The translations under genes were made by a program, and so were the position numbers. A stretch of 64,000 bases of DNA from Himantopus leucocephalus (taxonomy: Eukaryota > Chordata > Aves > Charadriiformes > Recurvirostridae), in the NCBI GenBank assembly GCA_003993805.1, contig RSEF01000026.1, positions 5,101,778 to 5,165,777 of the forward strand. The letters run 5' to 3'. Under the pieces are notes generated by a model. It was not told the origin of the DNA. It saw nothing but the letters and a program-made list of their open reading frames with translations, and searched no databases. Below, one piece after another: positions 32,206 through 64,000 of the stretch. How positions within the stretch are numbered: position 1 is the first letter of the stretch; each line of letters begins with the position of its first letter.

Positions 32206-34699
32206 TGACTCTACTATCTTCTATTTATTAGTAATGAAAAAAGCAAAAACTGAGGAACTTTTCGTAGCTTCATTCTTTCACATAAGGGGTAAGATGGCAT
32301 AAGAATTTTTGGTAGTAAATTGTTTACAGCTATTTCCTGTACAAGGGAAGTTTTAAGATGTGAAAGGAGATGATTTGATATATCAAAATGTACAAATAAA
32401 CCTACAGTACAAGTATTTAATCATTAATAACTGTTTCTACATGACTTGATTTTCATAACACCTTTGTTGAACATATGTTATTTGAACAGGGAGTCAAGGG
32501 AATTTCCAATAATAAATTGCATTTGTTTTCCAGAAGAGTATTATGTTTGTGGGTAAAACCTGGTGATAGATTTAGCTGTTCAAAGTATCACAGCACAGTC
32601 AACAATGAATCTATTTTATACAGTGCAGAACCAACAGGCCATGAACTGGATTTTCTTTTTAATATCTATATAAAAAATAATGAGCGATTTACAGGTCTCT
32701 CTCTAGTCAGAACCTCAGAAGTATGTATAAAGGTGCTGTACAATATATAAACATTTACACCCAGTACATCCATACATTGCGTAGCATTCCAAGGCCACAT
32801 TGCTAAGTCATCTGATACAGTAAGTACAGATACAAGTTCTATGGAAGGAGAAATCACACACAGGTAAGACACTAAATCAGGTCACATTAACATACAGAAA
32901 AAATATAGGGGCAGTTGATGACAGGGAAGTCATTTCAGTGGTGCTAATTCATCTGTATTAAATGTCTGAATTTGTTACTGTACTCAGTGGTAAGGGCAAG
33001 TGCATACAACTCAACATAGAGTCGAGTCTCTTGTTAAGAATACGCGGTTAACACCTACACAGGCTACTTCAAAGCGTTAAATATTTTCACAGTCATACTC
33101 CGCAACACGGAGTCTTTGTACATATTATGCTACGCAGCAGATCTCAGTGGATGACCCAATGTCAAGCAGCAGAGCACAGTTCAGATCTGCTTTAAAGCCT
33201 GTTTAATTTTCAGAGTCTTTGTTTAAAAAGCTGTTTGAGTAGTCATCTGTACTACTAAAGAATTCAACTTAGAACTGATTCACCGTGCTTCATTAAGCTT
33301 TAAAAACATTAAATGTTTCAAAGCCAAAATGAGATACTCGCTTTCAAACAGCAAATCATATTAGTTTGCATTTTAACATGAGTAAGTAAAGCTTGACCTT
33401 TTACACCTCTTTCTCCGTCTGCAAACTGCACCAATGGGCTCCTTTTACTATTTTTTTGCAGTCGTTAAAACCTACCATGTCAGGAAATCATCACTAGAAC
33501 TATGAAGAAAATAAATCAGTTTATGCAGGCTGCTGTTCTTACAGCTGTAGCACTGATGCGTCAGTAGGTTCTGCTGGTAACACTCCTCTTTTAAAAATAC
33601 AGATTATAGCCCAAACAATAGCTATTAAGTCTCACGTACCCCGCGTATCATCCTGTTTAGCACTCGCAGGACAGGTCACACGTTCAAAGTAAAATATGGG
33701 AGACTTCTAATATACACAGGCAAGAACTTCACTGAAGAAGCGACTCTGGCAGTTGGTTCTGTCCCAAAGGTCAGCTGTTATCTCTACAGAGGAAAAAATA
33801 ATCCAACTCCTAACTAGCATTAAATAATTAAAGATGGGAGTTCAGTACACAGCACCACAATGAGGCTGAACATGAATGTGCACCCGTTATATGTTTACAA
33901 AGAATGGGAGGATGACATAGTGCCACAGGTAAAACCGAAGGAATTATGTTATTTAACAGAACCCAGAATTTTCTCTTTTCAGACAGATGTTTGCAAACAG
34001 TTGTTATAAGCATCCTTGTGAATCAAGAAAATAAAGCAATTTTGCTGTGTTCATAAAAAGCAAAATTACAAAACATTGATTATGTCAAATATAATTTTTA
34101 TCTACACGATTTTGTATTAGGTATAAAAATTTAAGAAAACCCATCAATTGAACAGCATCGGTGGCTCATTTGCTGCCCTAGAATTGATAGAACCAACTCA
34201 CCCGTCTTCTCACTGAACCACTGAGAACATGTGTGTCTCCTTACGTAAACATGCACCACGCTCTTGAGAAAATACCCACTTCAAACAAAACTTTGCCTTT
34301 CCTGTGACTGGAATACGTATGAGAAGGATTAGATTGACTGGATACAGTAGATAACTTGGCACAAGAACAAGAAGTGAGTCATGATCACATTGGCAATATA
34401 GGCATTAAATAATTTTGTTCAGAAACTCACAATACTATCTGAGAAAGCCGTAGCAGTGCAACGTCGAGAGCAGCAGAACACCGCCTTCAAAAGGACAAGG
34501 GGACAGCAGCTTACGGAAGAGTTTCATTTAAGCAATCCAAAAGGTCCTTCATGCAGCTTAGATAATTTAAGAACAAATCAAATACTTTCCACCCTCTAAC
34601 CAGTTTCTGAAAAAAACGACAACTTTGTGAAAAGAAACTATGCTTTTAAGTGACCATCATTAGAAACTTGATTAAAACATGTTCTAAAAAAAGTGTCAG
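32206..34699 (-). other. MAGI3: probable MAGI3 3' UTR
   Basis: AT-rich, no coding similarity. It would be about 2.5 kb if the hexamer at 32224-32229 is used. Confidence 0.55.
32224..32229 (-). terminator. MAGI3 poly(A) signal candidate
   Basis: TTTATT on the + strand reads AATAAA on the MAGI3 strand. It is the only canonical hexamer I see on that strand between the stop (34700) and PHTF1. ATTAAA variants occur around 32405, 32658 and 33200. Confidence 0.5.
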
Positions 34700-63274
<28,575 letters not shown>

Positions 63275-64000
63275 CTGCAGTTGTTCGGGGAAAGTGTTAC
63301 TATTTGTCAGATGTTTATGTTGTTTCTTACAAAGAACCACCCTCTTAATCTGGCTACAAGTGGATGTCAAACACGTCCCTGTATGTGATGTGCATTTTTC
63401 CACTACTTTTTTTCAGCTGTGAACTTTGAAAAGCTGACATGAAAACACTGAACTCTGCTTTTCCCCTGCCAAACAGAATTAACCTCGTATTATGTGTCTG
63501 AGCCTACGCTGAAAAATCAGCGCTGGCAGAAATCCAAGTTGACTACACTTTGTTGCCGTTCCTACACAGAGAACAGTGTTTGTAATGCCATCAACACCCC
63601 CAAAATCTTACTAGTATTCCTCTAAGCACCAGAACGAAACATGGAAAAGACCCAGACTGCCACTAAAACAAACACCACCCTCCTGCGAGCCACAACAAGA
63701 AAAAGCTCCCCAAAAATCCCTGCAGAGAACTTTAAATGCAAGTCTCCACCCTTCAGTCCCGAGTTCACGCTCGGTATCCTCCATCACTCGACGATGCTCA
63801 TGACCTTCCCCTAACCACCAGCCTGGCCACCGGGACGCTCCGTGCCCTGGTGTCGCCAGCCCCGAAGCTTGCGGGATTAGGTCAGGTCTGTTCGGTAAGC
63901 CTGTCCTGAACACTCACACACAGGATCATCTGCAAAAGCAATGTGACGGTTTCTCCCCGCCATCAGTTCTTCCCCCTGGAGATGAGTAACCGTGACAGCT
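63275..64000 (-). other. MAGI3: MAGI3 intron (right edge)
   Basis: The preceding exon, which should encode the end of the segment after the GUK domain and finish in phase 1, is not visible. It must lie beyond the window. Confidence 0.65.

Noticed and set aside
63910..63965. Possible further MAGI3 exon near the right edge (CAG acceptor and GTGAG-like donor on the minus strand)
   Set aside because: Neither the residues nor the phase match the segment expected before [12 protein letters not shown].

Overview
This window is nuclear DNA from a vertebrate, almost certainly a bird. It has long introns with GT-AG splice sites, two CpG islands, and at least three fragments of CR1, the dominant avian LINE. 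All four genes are single-copy vertebrate orthologues. Nothing points to a bacterial or viral source. The species cannot be read from the sequence. All comparisons with human proteins are from memory and no search was run.

Layout, left to right: (1) the 3' part of PTPN22 (+, 312-8429), carrying the regulatory tail of the lymphoid phosphatase but not its catalytic domain; (2) a CpG island (about 9420-10960) and RSBN1 (+, 10110-15897), whose middle coding part is lost in a 100-N assembly gap (11122-11221); (3) the RSBN1 3' UTR and a second CpG island (about 19380-20720); (4) complete PHTF1 (+, 18 coding exons, 20273-31142, 752 codons plus stop); (5) MAGI3 (-, 17 coding exons, 63274 down to 34700), a scaffold with two WW and five PDZ domains in view. 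Its N-terminal PDZ and guanylate-kinase-like part lies beyond the right edge. PHTF1 and MAGI3 converge tail to tail. The order PTPN22-RSBN1-PHTF1-MAGI3 with these relative orientations is the same block as on human 1p13, seen from the opposite strand.

Exon boundaries were placed by eye from splice sites, reading phase and protein similarity. Apart from the junction broken by the gap, every reconstructed junction keeps the frame, which strongly supports the models. The genes do not form one pathway: PTPN22 damps antigen-receptor signalling, RSBN1 is a nuclear chromatin protein, PHTF1 is an endoplasmic-reticulum membrane protein and MAGI3 is a junctional scaffold. Their adjacency is conserved synteny.

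I found no undescribed biological system. The most useful second-look items are: a probable intronic polyadenylation isoform of PTPN22 that would drop its CSK-binding tail; a similar arrangement in PHTF1; the RSBN1 exon loss together with a 45-G run that looks artefactual; a perfect 15-bp inverted repeat in a MAGI3 intron; and two identical SUMO-consensus sites in RSBN1.
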